Shown here piece by piece: positions 7,762 to 15,882 of a DNA stretch of 64,000 nt. A program made the position numbers and the translations under genes. The notes below the pieces were generated by a model. It ran no database searches. It worked only from the letters and a program-made list of their open reading frames with translations, and was not told the DNA's origin. This DNA is from Acidobacteriota bacterium (GTDB lineage: Bacteria; Acidobacteriota; Terriglobia; Terriglobales; Acidobacteriaceae): positions 8,464 through 72,463 of the forward strand of contig JAEYQK010000123.1 of the NCBI GenBank assembly GCA_023410055.1. Reading direction: 5' to 3'. Every line of letters begins with the position of its first letter. Position 1 is the stretch's first letter.

Positions 7762-10758
7762 CTACTCCAGATCCCGCCAGTTCTTGCCGACGCCGATCTC
7801 AACCAGCAGCGGGACGCTAAGGCTGGCGACATTCTCCATCTTGTCGCGGACGAGTGCGCGCATGGTTTCAAGTTCGGCCTCGGGCACCTCGAACACAAGT
7901 TCATCGTGAACCTGAAGCGTCATACGCGACTTTAGCCCGCGCTCAATGATGGCGCGATCAAGATCAATCATGGCGACCTTGATCAGGTCCGCAGCTGTGC
8001 CTTGCAGCGGGGTGTTAACCGCCGTGCGCTCGGCGAATCCGCGCAAGTTGGCATTCTTGCTGTTGATGTCGGGGATGGGTCGCACGCGCCCATGTAGTGT
8101 GGAAACCTTTTGCTCTTCGCGCGCCTTGGCCTTCACGCCTTCAAGATATTCGTGGACGCCTTTGTACTTCTCGAAGTAGCCATCGATATAGGCCTTGGCC
8201 TCGGAAGGCTCAATGCCGAGTTGCTGCGATAGCCCGAATGGCGATAGCCCATACGGGATTCCGAAGTTGATCGCCTTGGCCCGGCCACGGAGCAGCGGCG
8301 TGACGCTCTCCGACGGAAGATTGAAGACGCGCGCGGCCGTCTGCGTATGAATGTCGTCGCCGCGTTGAAAAGCCTCGAGCAGCAGCGGGTCCTGCGAGAA
8401 GTGGGCCAGCAGCCTTAGCTCGATCTGCGAGTAGTCGGCTGAAAGCAGCACGTTACCCGGCTCGGCAATAAACGCCGCGCGGATCTCGCGCCCCAGTTCG
8501 GTCTTGATCGGAATGTTCTGCAGGTTCGGGTTCTTCGACGACAACCGTCCCGTAGCGGTGTTGGTCTGGTCAAAGGTCGTGTGCAGGCGCTGCGTGCATT
8601 GGTTCAGCAGCGCAGGGAGGGCATCCACATAGGTCGACTTCAGCTTCGAAAGCTGACGATAGTCGAGCACCATGCGCGGCACTTCGTGGTGGACGGCCAG
8701 TCCCTCAAGCACGTCAACGGCAGTCGAGACCGTCTTGCCCTTTCCGTACTTGACCGGCCTAGGCAGGTTCAGCGTTTCGAACAACACTTTCGCAAGCTGC
8801 TTGGGCGAGTTGATATTGAATTCTTCGCCCGCAAGCTGCCAGATCTCGTGCTCTTTTGCACGGCATTGCATGTCGAGCCGAGCCGACATCTCGTAAAGCA
8901 CGTTGCAGTCAATCTTGACGCCAACTTCTTCCATGCGCGCCAGCACCGGCACAAGCGGCAGATCGATTGCGTCGTAAACGCGCTTGAGTCCGGCTTGCTC
9001 TACTTCGGCACGCAGTGCCGACGCAATGCGCCCCGTCCAATCGGCGGCCTCGGCCGGAGAGATCTCTGGGCGCCGCACCCTTCCCGCAGGGAGTGTGCGT
9101 TCAACACCAAGCTTTGTATTGAATCGCCGCAACGCGACTTCATCCAACCGATGCGACGAGTACGTTGGATCCAGCAGGTAAGAGTAAAGCATAGGCTCGT
9201 CGCGAACACCCGCGACCTCTACGCCACACTCACGAAGTACACGAATCACTGTTTTGTAGTCGTGAATCGCTTTGGAGATCTTCGAATTGCCTAGAACACG
9301 CTTCAGCTGTTCGCCAGCAGCTCCGTCAAGCTTGACCGAAACCGCGCTGCCCGCTGCAGCCGAAATCGCAATGCTTCGCAATTGGACCGCCGGCCGTTGT
9401 AGCGCCGCCGTTTCGGTGGCTGTAGCGGGGGCGTCCTCGCCCGCGCTCATCCCCAACAACGAGAGCTGCCCGTTGCTTTCTGACGCACTCGCATCCGAGG
9501 AATCGTTGGTGCCCCACACCTGCCCGCCGTTGGCAGACGTGGGTTCATCCGAACCCTCCTCGTTCTGCCCGTTCTCTTCTCCGGGCGAATCCTGCCCCGC
9601 ACTCTCCAGCGCCACCGCAAGGGCGCCGTCCTTCCCGACGGCCTTTACCACGCGCTCGATATCCGCCGCCGACTTCGCCTCGCCATACTCGGTTTTGCTG
9701 ACCTCAAGCGAAGGCAGGAAGTCCTTCACGAGCGACGTGAATTCCAGTTCCGTGAACAACTCCCGCGCGGCGTCCGAATCCGGTTCGCTCGCTGCCATGG
9801 CATTGACGTCGAGCGCGACGGGAACGTTGCAGTCGATCGTCGCCATGCGTTTGCTGAACTCGACGGCCTCACGATTGTTCTGCAGCGACTCGCGATACGT
9901 CTTCTTGGAAATCTCACCGGCGCGCTCAAGCGCGGCTTCAACGGAACCAAATTGCTTGATGATTTCGACCGAACCCTTGTCGCCGATCCCTGGAGCCCCC
10001 GGAATGTTGTCGATCGTGTCGCCGCGCAAAGCCATCACGTCGATGACCTTGTCGGGCGGAACCCCGAGTATCTCCTCAACCTTCGCCCGATCGCAGATCA
10101 GGTTGTCCTTGGGCGGATTCAGGACACAGACTTGCTCGTTCACGAGTTGCAGCATGTCCTTGTCGCTGGAGACAACGTACACCGGATACCCAGCTTTTGC
10201 GGACTGCTGCGCCAGCGTGCCGATGACGTCGTCGGCTTCGAACCCAGGCATCTCAAGGATCGGAATACGGTAAGCCTCCAGCGCGCGCCGGATATAAGGA
10301 ATCTGCTGCGCCAAATCCGCCGGCATCTCGGCTCGGTTCGCCTTGTAGCCACCGTAGGCGACCTGCTGATAACTCTGCGTCGCGGCGTCGAACTTGCGTA
10401 CGCCTGCAAAGCTGGAACCTTCTTCATCCCGGAAGGTCTTCTGGGCGACATCGAACACGGCGGCGATATATTCCGGGTTGAAGTCGGCGCGCAATTTGCG
10501 CAACATATTAACGAACACATAAGTTGCGCTCGTCGGTACGCCTTTCTTCGTAGACATCGGGCGCTGTCGCGCCATCGCGTGATAGGCGCGAAAGATGAAC
10601 GACATCGCATCAATCAGGAAGATGCGCCCCTTGTCCTTCTGGCCCTTGGGCAACTGTACAGTGGCCAGTGTGGATGGTTCGGACGTCGTTGGTACCTTTG
10701 AGGTCGCATCAGCGGCTTCGACGGCGCTAGACTCCGACTTGGTCTTCTTCGGTGGCAA
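7762..10758 (-). CDS. polA: DNA polymerase I
   Basis: Replication/repair polymerase of 998 residues. Residues 45-350 are the 5'-3' exonuclease (FLIDAMSFIFRAYHA, GFEADDVIGTLA, SSDKDMLQL, GDTIDNIPGAPGIGDK). Residues about 365-560 correspond to the 3'-5' exonuclease fold, where the first catalytic aspartate is lost (ALAVALES in place of the usual DxE), so proofreading is probably absent. The C-terminal polymerase has motif A LLSADYSQIELR, motif B RGRAKAINFGIPYG and motif C LQVHDELVF. The start is a TTG without a clear ribosome site, and the first ~44 residues are low complexity. A long acidic, low-complexity linker (about 387-450) contains a dispersed palindrome at residues 406-417. The gene is divergent from the sirtuin gene. 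Confidence 0.95.
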   Translation of the reverse strand: MPPKKTKSESSAVEAADATSKVPTTSEPSTLATVQLPKGQKDKGRIFLIDAMSFIFRAYHAMARQRPMSTKKGVPTSATYVFVNMLRKLRADFNPEYIAAVFDVAQKTFRDEEGSSFAGVRKFDAATQSYQQVAYGGYKANRAEMPADLAQQIPYIRRALEAYRIPILEMPGFEADDVIGTLAQQSAKAGYPVYVVSSDKDMLQLVNEQVCVLNPPKDNLICDRAKVEEILGVPPDKVIDVMALRGDTIDNIPGAPGIGDKGSVEIIKQFGSVEAALERAGEISKKTYRESLQNNREAVEFSKRMATIDCNVPVALDVNAMAASEPDSDAARELFTELEFTSLVKDFLPSLEVSKTEYGEAKSAADIERVVKAVGKDGALAVALESAGQDSPGEENGQNEEGSDEPTSANGGQVWGTNDSSDASASESNGQLSLLGMSAGEDAPATATETAALQRPAVQLRSIAISAAAGSAVSVKLDGAAGEQLKRVLGNSKISKAIHDYKTVIRVLRECGVEVAGVRDEPMLYSYLLDPTYSSHRLDEVALRRFNTKLGVERTLPAGRVRRPEISPAEAADWTGRIASALRAEVEQAGLKRVYDAIDLPLVPVLARMEEVGVKIDCNVLYEMSARLDMQCRAKEHEIWQLAGEEFNINSPKQLAKVLFETLNLPRPVKYGKGKTVSTAVDVLEGLAVHHEVPRMVLDYRQLSKLKSTYVDALPALLNQCTQRLHTTFDQTNTATGRLSSKNPNLQNIPIKTELGREIRAAFIAEPGNVLLSADYSQIELRLLAHFSQDPLLLEAFQRGDDIHTQTAARVFNLPSESVTPLLRGRAKAINFGIPYGLSPFGLSQQLGIEPSEAKAYIDGYFEKYKGVHEYLEGVKAKAREEQKVSTLHGRVRPIPDINSKNANLRGFAERTAVNTPLQGTAADLIKVAMIDLDRAIIERGLKSRMTLQVHDELVFEVPEAELETMRALVRDKMENVASLSVPLLVEIGVGKNWRDLE
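9508..9543. repeat. GGTGCCCC-bounded palindrome inside polA
   Basis: The sequence starts GGTGCCCCACACCTGCCCG, continues CCGTTGGCAGACGTGGG, and matches intergenic copies at 10786-10820 and 50544-50580. Read on the minus strand it encodes residues 406-417 of DNA polymerase I without breaking the frame. Confidence 0.8.
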
Positions 10759-10785
10759 GAGAAAAGTTTATCAGGTCACGGGACC

Positions 10786-10820
10786 GGTGCCCCACTTCTG
10801 CCCGCTTTGGCAGATGTGGG
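10786..10820. repeat. GGTGCCCC-bounded palindrome between polA and sirtuin gene
   Basis: GGTGCCCCACTTCTGCCCG then CTTTGGCAGATGTGGG. It occupies most of the divergent polA-sirtuin spacer, and its last bases contain the first possible ATG of the sirtuin gene (10814). Only 27 bp separate it from the polA start codon. Confidence 0.75.
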
Positions 10821-11599
10821 AAAATGAGAACAACGGAAGAGACTTGATACAGATCAACACCGACGATCGCGTATTTGTCCTCACCGGCGCTGGCATCAGC
10901 GCCGAAAGTGGTATTCCGACCTTCCGCGACTCCAATGGGCTCTGGCACGGTGTGCGTCCGGAAGACGTGGCGACTCCCGAAGCATGGCAACGCGACCCGC
11001 ACATGGTCTGGGAGTTCTACTCCATGCGTCGGAAGCACGCCAAGGAATGTAAGCCGAATCCGGCTCATTCCACTCTGGCGCAGCTTGAAAAGAGACTAGG
11101 CGAGAGACTCACCATTTGCACCCAGAACGTCGATCACCTGCACGAGGCGGCAGGAACACGACGAGTGATTCACATGCATGGCGAGTTGCTGATGAGCCGG
11201 TGTGAGCGACAGGGATGCCGTCTCCCGCCGTTTTACGATGAGTCGGCTTACGATGTAAAAACCGGTATCCCCAAGTGCGAATGCGGCGCGAAGATCCGGC
11301 CCCATATTTGTTGGTTCGGAGAAATGCCTTATCAACTTAATGGAATCCTCGAGGCACTCGACCGCTGCACGATCTTCATAACAATTGGAAGTTCGGGGCT
11401 GGTTGAACCGGCTGCCAGCTTCGCCCTCTTTGCCGGACGCGGCAGCACAAAACGACGGACTCGCAAGTACTACATAGGCGTCGAGGAACCTGACAACAGC
11501 ATGTTTTTCGAACGCTGCTTCATTGGCCCGGCGGGCAAGCTGCTTCCCAAAATCTTCACCATTGCCGAACGTTCGCAGAAGATGAAGCGCACGGAATAG
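10814..11599 (+). CDS. cobB: NAD-dependent protein deacylase, class III-type sirtuin
   Basis: Removes acyl groups from lysines using NAD in the cytoplasm. From the ATG at 10814 the protein has 261 residues: GAGIS at 25-29, TQNVD at 103-107, catalytic His122 (HMHGE), and four zinc cysteines (130, 135, 155, 157). Tyr69 and Arg72 in EFYSMRRK occupy the Tyr-x-x-Arg positions that mark class III sirtuins with desuccinylase/demalonylase activity, so short acidic acyl groups are a likely substrate. The start is uncertain: the 10814 ATG lies inside a repeat with no ribosome site, whereas a TTG at 10844 follows GGAAGAG. The gene is divergent from polA and ends at a weak hairpin. Confidence 0.9.
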   Translation: MWENENNGRDLIQINTDDRVFVLTGAGISAESGIPTFRDSNGLWHGVRPEDVATPEAWQRDPHMVWEFYSMRRKHAKECKPNPAHSTLAQLEKRLGERLTICTQNVDHLHEAAGTRRVIHMHGELLMSRCERQGCRLPPFYDESAYDVKTGIPKCECGAKIRPHICWFGEMPYQLNGILEALDRCTIFITIGSSGLVEPAASFALFAGRGSTKRRTRKYYIGVEEPDNSMFFERCFIGPAGKLLPKIFTIAERSQKMKRTE

Positions 11600-11603
11600 A
11601 AAA

Positions 11604-11624
11604 GGCGCAGCCCTCGACTGCGCC
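11604..11624 (+). terminator. Hairpin after sirtuin gene
   Basis: GGCGCAG and CTGCGCC pair with a 7-nt loop, five bases after the sirtuin stop. There is no good T-run, so it is a weak or Rho-assisted terminator at best. Confidence 0.4.
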
Positions 11625-11820
11625 CTCTGACCTCGGTTGTCTCACTTTCCAGACGGAGTGGTGGTCGAAGTACTTTCGGTGGTAGTAGTGTGAGACTAGG
11701 TACGAAGCGGTGGGTTCCGCCGAGCTAGATGCATCGCAAGGCGAGGTAGGTTGCAACAGAATGCTCTTCTGGAATCCATGTTGCTCAAAATGATTCTGCG
11801 CGTCAGAATACGTCTACGCT

Positions 11821-12723
11821 ATGAGCACCCTAGAATTGCGATCCATTCGCAAATGCTACGACCAGTTCGTCGCCGTAGATGCGCTTTCGTTTGAAATCGC
11901 CCCGGGACAGGTTTACGGCCTTCTTGGACCAAACGGAGCCGGAAAAACCAGCAGTATCCGAATGATGATCGGCATAACCCTGCCCGATTCGGGCGAAGTA
12001 ATGATGTTCGGCGAGCCGTTCCGTCGCGAGCACCTGAAACGTGTGGGATATTTGCCAGAGGAGCGCGGCCTATACCGCAAGATGAAGTTGCAGGAGCACT
12101 TGGTGCTCCTTGGCGAACTCAAGGGTCTGTCGAAGAACGAGGCGCTGAAGCGCACAAACTCATGGTGTGAGCGTCTGGAACTGGCGGACCGGCTCGACAA
12201 GAAAGTTGAAGAGCTATCCAAGGGCATGCAGCAGAAAGTGCAATTCATCGGCGCACTGCTTCATGATCCTGATCTCATCATCATGGACGAACCCTTTTCG
12301 GGTCTCGATCCCTCGAACGCCGTCGTGCTCAAGGACGTGCTGCTGGAACTCAAGCGCGCGGGCAAGAGCATCCTTTTTTCTACCCACAGGATGGAACAGG
12401 CAGAGCGGTTGTGCGACTCCATTTGCCTGGTAAGTCACGGCAAGGCCGTGCTTGAGGGCCAACTGGCACAAATCAAGGCGGGTTACGGCCATCGCAACGT
12501 GCAGTTACAGTACGACGGCAAAGATGGCTTTCTGAACGACCCTGCGCTGGTCGAATCCAAGAACGACTACGGCAACTACGTCGAAGTTCGCTTGCGCCCT
12601 GAGGCCGACCCTCAAGACTTGCTAAAGCTCGTCGCGGGTCGAACGCGTATCACCCGGTTCGAGATCATGGAGCCATCGCTGGAAGAAATCTTCATCGAGG
12701 TCGTGGGGAAAGTAGATGCGTAA
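11821..12723 (+). CDS. ABC transporter ATP-binding protein (NatA-like)
   Basis: 300-residue cytoplasmic ATPase that powers the permease encoded by the next gene. Walker A GPNGAGKT at 36-43, signature LSKGMQQK at 132-139, Walker B LIIMDEP at 152-158 and an H-loop in STHRMEQ are all intact. The C-terminal ~80 residues form the DUF4162-type tail seen in NatA/YhaQ-like exporters, ending EPSLEEIFIEVVG. Its stop overlaps the permease start by 8 bp, so the two are translationally coupled. NatA-type exporters move sodium, drugs or other small molecules outward; the substrate is unknown. Confidence 0.93.
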   Translation: MSTLELRSIRKCYDQFVAVDALSFEIAPGQVYGLLGPNGAGKTSSIRMMIGITLPDSGEVMMFGEPFRREHLKRVGYLPEERGLYRKMKLQEHLVLLGELKGLSKNEALKRTNSWCERLELADRLDKKVEELSKGMQQKVQFIGALLHDPDLIIMDEPFSGLDPSNAVVLKDVLLELKRAGKSILFSTHRMEQAERLCDSICLVSHGKAVLEGQLAQIKAGYGHRNVQLQYDGKDGFLNDPALVESKNDYGNYVEVRLRPEADPQDLLKLVAGRTRITRFEIMEPSLEEIFIEVVGKVDA

Positions 12724-13993
12724 TACCTGGTTGATTATCCGTCGCGAGTATCTCGACAAAGTACGCACGAAGGGCTTCATCATCTCCACTTTGGCGATGC
12801 CGCTGATCATAGGCGTGCTCCTTCTACCCGGTCGGCTTGCCACGATGAAGAGTGAGACAACCACCAAGATCGTCATTGCCGCCGCAGACCGCGGGTTGGC
12901 CCAGCAGGTGAAAGATTCGCTCGAACATAGCGCTGGCCAGAACCGCCTTACAGGTAACAGCGACGCGGCACTTGCGGGACATTTCGATGTTCAGCTCGCT
13001 CCTGAGATGAGCGAACAGCAGCGGGACATCCTTCGCGACCGCCTCTCTCGCAAAGAAATTGACGGCTTCCTGTGGCTTGGCAACCAGGAACTTGCAGACC
13101 GCAAGGTGTCGTACGTCTGCCGCGAGTCCGCAGATTTCGTGCAGCAAAGCGCATTGCGCTCCGCCCTCGAAAACGCCGTCATTGTGCAGGCGCTCAGTAT
13201 GCGCGGAGTCGCCAAGACGGATGTAAACAATCTCCTGCAGGACATCAGTCTCGACGTGAAACGCGTGGACCGCGGCAAAGAGACTAGGGTCGACACAACC
13301 GCCAATTTCTTCGCGTATTATGCAATGGTGATGATGCTCTACTTCATCGTCCTGATTTACGGCATCGCGGTAATGCGCTCCGTGATCGAGGAGAAATCCT
13401 CCCGCGTAATGGAAGTCATCCTCTCCTGCATCACTCCTCGGGAGTTGCTGGCCGGCAAGATTATTGGCGTTGCCTCCGTCGGCCTAACTCAAGTACTGAT
13501 CTGGGTTGCGGTAGTAATGCTGGCCTCGGCGCCTGGGCTCGCCGCTTCCGACCTTTTGCGTAAAGTGCATATCTCTACACCCGCGATGGTCACCTTCCCG
13601 ATCTTCTTCCTGCTCGGATATCTGCTTTATGCCACGCTCTACGCCGCATTGGGGGCAGCCATTAATACCGAGCAGGAAGGCCAGCAAATGCAGTTCATCA
13701 TCATGTCGCCATTGATTGTGGCATTGGCACTGGTCATTCCGGTGATTCAGCACCCAAACAGCGCATTGGCAACCTGGATGTCGATGGTTCCTTTCATCTC
13801 TCCTATCGTGATGTACCTCAGAATTGCCGTTGAGACGCCTCCCTTGTGGCAGGTAGCCTTGTCCATGGCGCTACTGGTCGCAACCATCTACGGATTGCTC
13901 GTACTATGTGCGCGCATCTATCGCGTCGGCATCTTGATGTATGGCAAGCGGCCAACCTTGCCCGAGATCATCCGGTGGATCAGATACGCATGA
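12716..13993 (+). CDS. ABC-2 type transporter permease (NatB-like)
   Basis: 425-residue membrane partner of the preceding ATPase. One N-terminal membrane segment (FIISTLAMPLIIGVLLLP, near residues 22-39) is followed by a ~165-residue extracytoplasmic domain and then about five more membrane segments from residue ~195. The conserved cytoplasmic turn SVIEEKSSRVMEVILS after the second segment identifies the NatB/YhaP family. It forms a two-gene operon with the ATPase through an 8-bp overlap. Substrate is unknown. Confidence 0.9.
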   Translation: MRNTWLIIRREYLDKVRTKGFIISTLAMPLIIGVLLLPGRLATMKSETTTKIVIAAADRGLAQQVKDSLEHSAGQNRLTGNSDAALAGHFDVQLAPEMSEQQRDILRDRLSRKEIDGFLWLGNQELADRKVSYVCRESADFVQQSALRSALENAVIVQALSMRGVAKTDVNNLLQDISLDVKRVDRGKETRVDTTANFFAYYAMVMMLYFIVLIYGIAVMRSVIEEKSSRVMEVILSCITPRELLAGKIIGVASVGLTQVLIWVAVVMLASAPGLAASDLLRKVHISTPAMVTFPIFFLLGYLLYATLYAALGAAINTEQEGQQMQFIIMSPLIVALALVIPVIQHPNSALATWMSMVPFISPIVMYLRIAVETPPLWQVALSMALLVATIYGLLVLCARIYRVGILMYGKRPTLPEIIRWIRYA

Positions 13994-14021
13994 GCGTAAA
14001 GCGCTGATCACAGACATTTTG

Positions 14022-14306
14022 TCAGCAGCGCGTTCTCGTTTGCGTCAACAGTTCAGGACTGATTTCGTGCAGGCACGATATCCGCCCCACCGCTTCACGG
14101 TAAGCAGGAACTAATGCCCGTGCAATCACGACGGCCTTGCCGTCCGGTTCTACGGCAATCGTCATTAGGGGCGCACAATCTGGACACAACCAGAAGTGCT
14201 CAATATGACCTCGGTCGCTCTGTTTGCCCTTCAACCGAAACAGCTTGCCGGTACCGAAATATCGAAAAACGTTAGAGCAGCCCGGATTCGTGCATTTAGC
14301 CAACAT
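14022..14306 (-). CDS. Small zinc-ribbon-like protein of unknown function
   Basis: 94 residues with paired cysteines CTNPGC (5 and 10) and CPDC (41 and 44), the spacing of a zinc-binding ribbon. A good ribosome site (AGGAG, 7 nt spacing) supports the ATG. The basic middle and aromatic residues would suit nucleic-acid or protein binding. The family was not recognised and no function is proposed. It lies between the ABC permease and the DUF374 acyltransferase, convergent with the former. Confidence 0.65.
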   Translation of the reverse strand: MLAKCTNPGCSNVFRYFGTGKLFRLKGKQSDRGHIEHFWLCPDCAPLMTIAVEPDGKAVVIARALVPAYREAVGRISCLHEISPELLTQTRTRC

Positions 14307-14423
14307 TTCTAATCTCCTGCGATGACGGCTGGATAAATTGCAGGTAGGGGGCCAATAGAGGGCGTGCTTTGGTTAGAAGTTGCTAAAGCTTCTCTCTCGC
14401 ATCTCGCCATGTAGAATCTTCGT

Positions 14424-15149
14424 GTGAGCGCCACCACAACCAACCCGGCTCCCGCGGCGGAGCAGAAGCCGCAACGCTTTACGTTGCGCCAGCGTCTGGT
14501 CATCTGGCTTGTGACGGCGGTTGGCTATCTGGCAATAAGGCTAATCGGCCCCACGCTGCGCGTTACCGAATCGGTCGAAGAAGGCGGGCCGGAAAAGATG
14601 CACATGGATCCGGCGGTGATGGTCTTTTGGCATCGCTGCGTGTTTCCGGCGACGTACTTCTATCGCAAGCGCGGCATTGCCGTCATGACGAGCCAGAGCT
14701 TCGATGGCGAATACATTGCGCGCATCATTCATCGTTTCGGATTTTCGGCCCCTCGCGGATCCAGTTCGCGAGGCGGTGTGCGTGCGCTGCTCGGCATGCA
14801 CAAGATCATTGACAAGGGGCTGAGCGTCGCATTCACGATCGACGGCCCGCGTGGACCGATCTACGTTGCGAAGCCTGGGCCGGTATTGCTGGCACGGAAT
14901 ACGCAAGTGCCGATCTATTGTTTCTACATCGCCTGCGAAAACGCCTGGGTGCTCGGGTCATGGGACCAGTTCATGATTCCCAAACCTTTCTCGCGGATCC
15001 TGGTACGTGTCGGACGACTTATTCACGTGCCGCGGGAGACCGACAGTGCGGGAATCGGAGCCTACCATGCCGACATGCAGGCTACGCTGGACCGGGTCCG
15101 GCAGTACGCGGACGAACATCTACCCGGCACTGCGGCAAAGCTACAGTAG
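14424..15149 (+). CDS. DUF374 / lysophospholipid acyltransferase-like protein
   Basis: 241-residue membrane-associated protein with a GTG start and one N-terminal hydrophobic segment (LVIWLVTAVGYLAIRLIG). Hallmarks of the DUF374 branch of the LPLAT superfamily: FWHRCVFP in place of the usual H-x4-D box, SQSFDGEYIARI, APRGSSSRGG and FTIDGPRGPIY. Relatives transfer acyl chains to lipids or lipid A-type acceptors; the exact acceptor is unknown. The alternating proline/alanine N-terminus before the membrane segment is not conserved in the family. Ribosome site is weak. Confidence 0.8.
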   Translation: MSATTTNPAPAAEQKPQRFTLRQRLVIWLVTAVGYLAIRLIGPTLRVTESVEEGGPEKMHMDPAVMVFWHRCVFPATYFYRKRGIAVMTSQSFDGEYIARIIHRFGFSAPRGSSSRGGVRALLGMHKIIDKGLSVAFTIDGPRGPIYVAKPGPVLLARNTQVPIYCFYIACENAWVLGSWDQFMIPKPFSRILVRVGRLIHVPRETDSAGIGAYHADMQATLDRVRQYADEHLPGTAAKLQ

Positions 15150-15225
15150 AAGGGTAAGTGGGCCAGACCGCACCCTCTCTTCGGAAGTGTGGCACCGACG
15201 GCATATGTTTCTGATTCAGTCAGTA

Positions 15226-15330
15226 CCCCCCCTCCCCCTACTTCTCTGTACCACTGATGATCTAAAGGAGTTAGCAGGTCGATTGACTGATGCGAAGCGG
15301 CCAGTGCCTCCTGGCCGGAGTGCCTCCTCG
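15226..15330. repeat. ACTGATGATCTAA-GGAGTTAGC dispersed element, copy 1
   Basis: A pyrimidine-rich GTACCCCCCCTCCCCCTA block is followed by ACTGATGATCTAAAGGAGTT, AGCAGG and GACTGATGC. The same order (GTACCCC block, ACTGATGATCTAAGGGAGTT, AGCTG, GACTGATGC) occurs at 35629-35716. Both copies lie between genes. Confidence 0.65.
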
Positions 15331-15561
15331 TATAGAATCACGAACTCCGCGTAGATACTTCCCAACTCCAGATTAGCAGGTGAGGAGGGGTGAACCCGAC
15401 AACGTCCGGGAGTTTGTTTTTCACTCAATTTCAGTGGCTTACGGCCATTTGTGCACCTCAGGGGACTTGACGGGCCTTTTTCGGATTTCGACCAGGTTGC
15501 ACTTCAGTTAGGTACCAGCTCGTTATTGCGCCATTCGTTTGTTCCGTATTACTCTCATTGT

Positions 15562-15803
15562 GGTTCGCGCGTTCATTGGGAAGCGGGTGCAAGTCCCGCG
15601 CTGCCGCGCAACTGTTAGCGAGGAAACACCCTGCCGCGTTCGATCTCAATGCGGCGGGACGGTGATCAGCCACTGGGTTGAGTCCTGGGAAGGCGATCAT
15701 CGGAAATCGGATTCGAAGACCCACCCTTTCGCTTCGCGAAAGAATGGGGCACCCACAAGGCGTTTGAGTCCTTACTCGCGAAGCCAGGAGACCGGCGCGA
15801 ACC
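15562..15803 (+). ncRNA. Cobalamin (adenosylcobalamin-class) riboswitch
   Basis: A closing stem GGTTCGCGC (15562-15570) pairs perfectly with GCGCGAACC (15795-15803). Between them are the class hallmarks in order: TTCATTGGGAAGCGGGTGCA, GTCCCGCGCTGCCGCGCAAC, the GCCACTG ... TGGGAAGGCGATCATC block, and the 3' element GCGAAGCCAGGAGACCGG. It lies 79 bp upstream of a TonB-receptor gene, the usual target of B12 riboswitches. Confidence 0.92.
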
Positions 15804-15854
15804 GAAACCGGAATGGCACACGCAATAGCGTGATCGCCACCGGCATTCTCACGC

Positions 15855-15874
15855 CCCTTTCGCGTGCAAAGGAG
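15855..15874 (+). promoter_or_regulatory. Candidate Shine-Dalgarno-sequestering hairpin of the riboswitch
   Basis: CCTTT (15856-15860) can pair with AAAGG (15868-15872), the first half of the AAAGGAGGG ribosome site for the ATG at 15883. This suggests cobalamin blocks translation rather than transcription. It is an inference from base pairing only. Confidence 0.45.
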
Positions 15875-15882
15875 GGCCGCTG

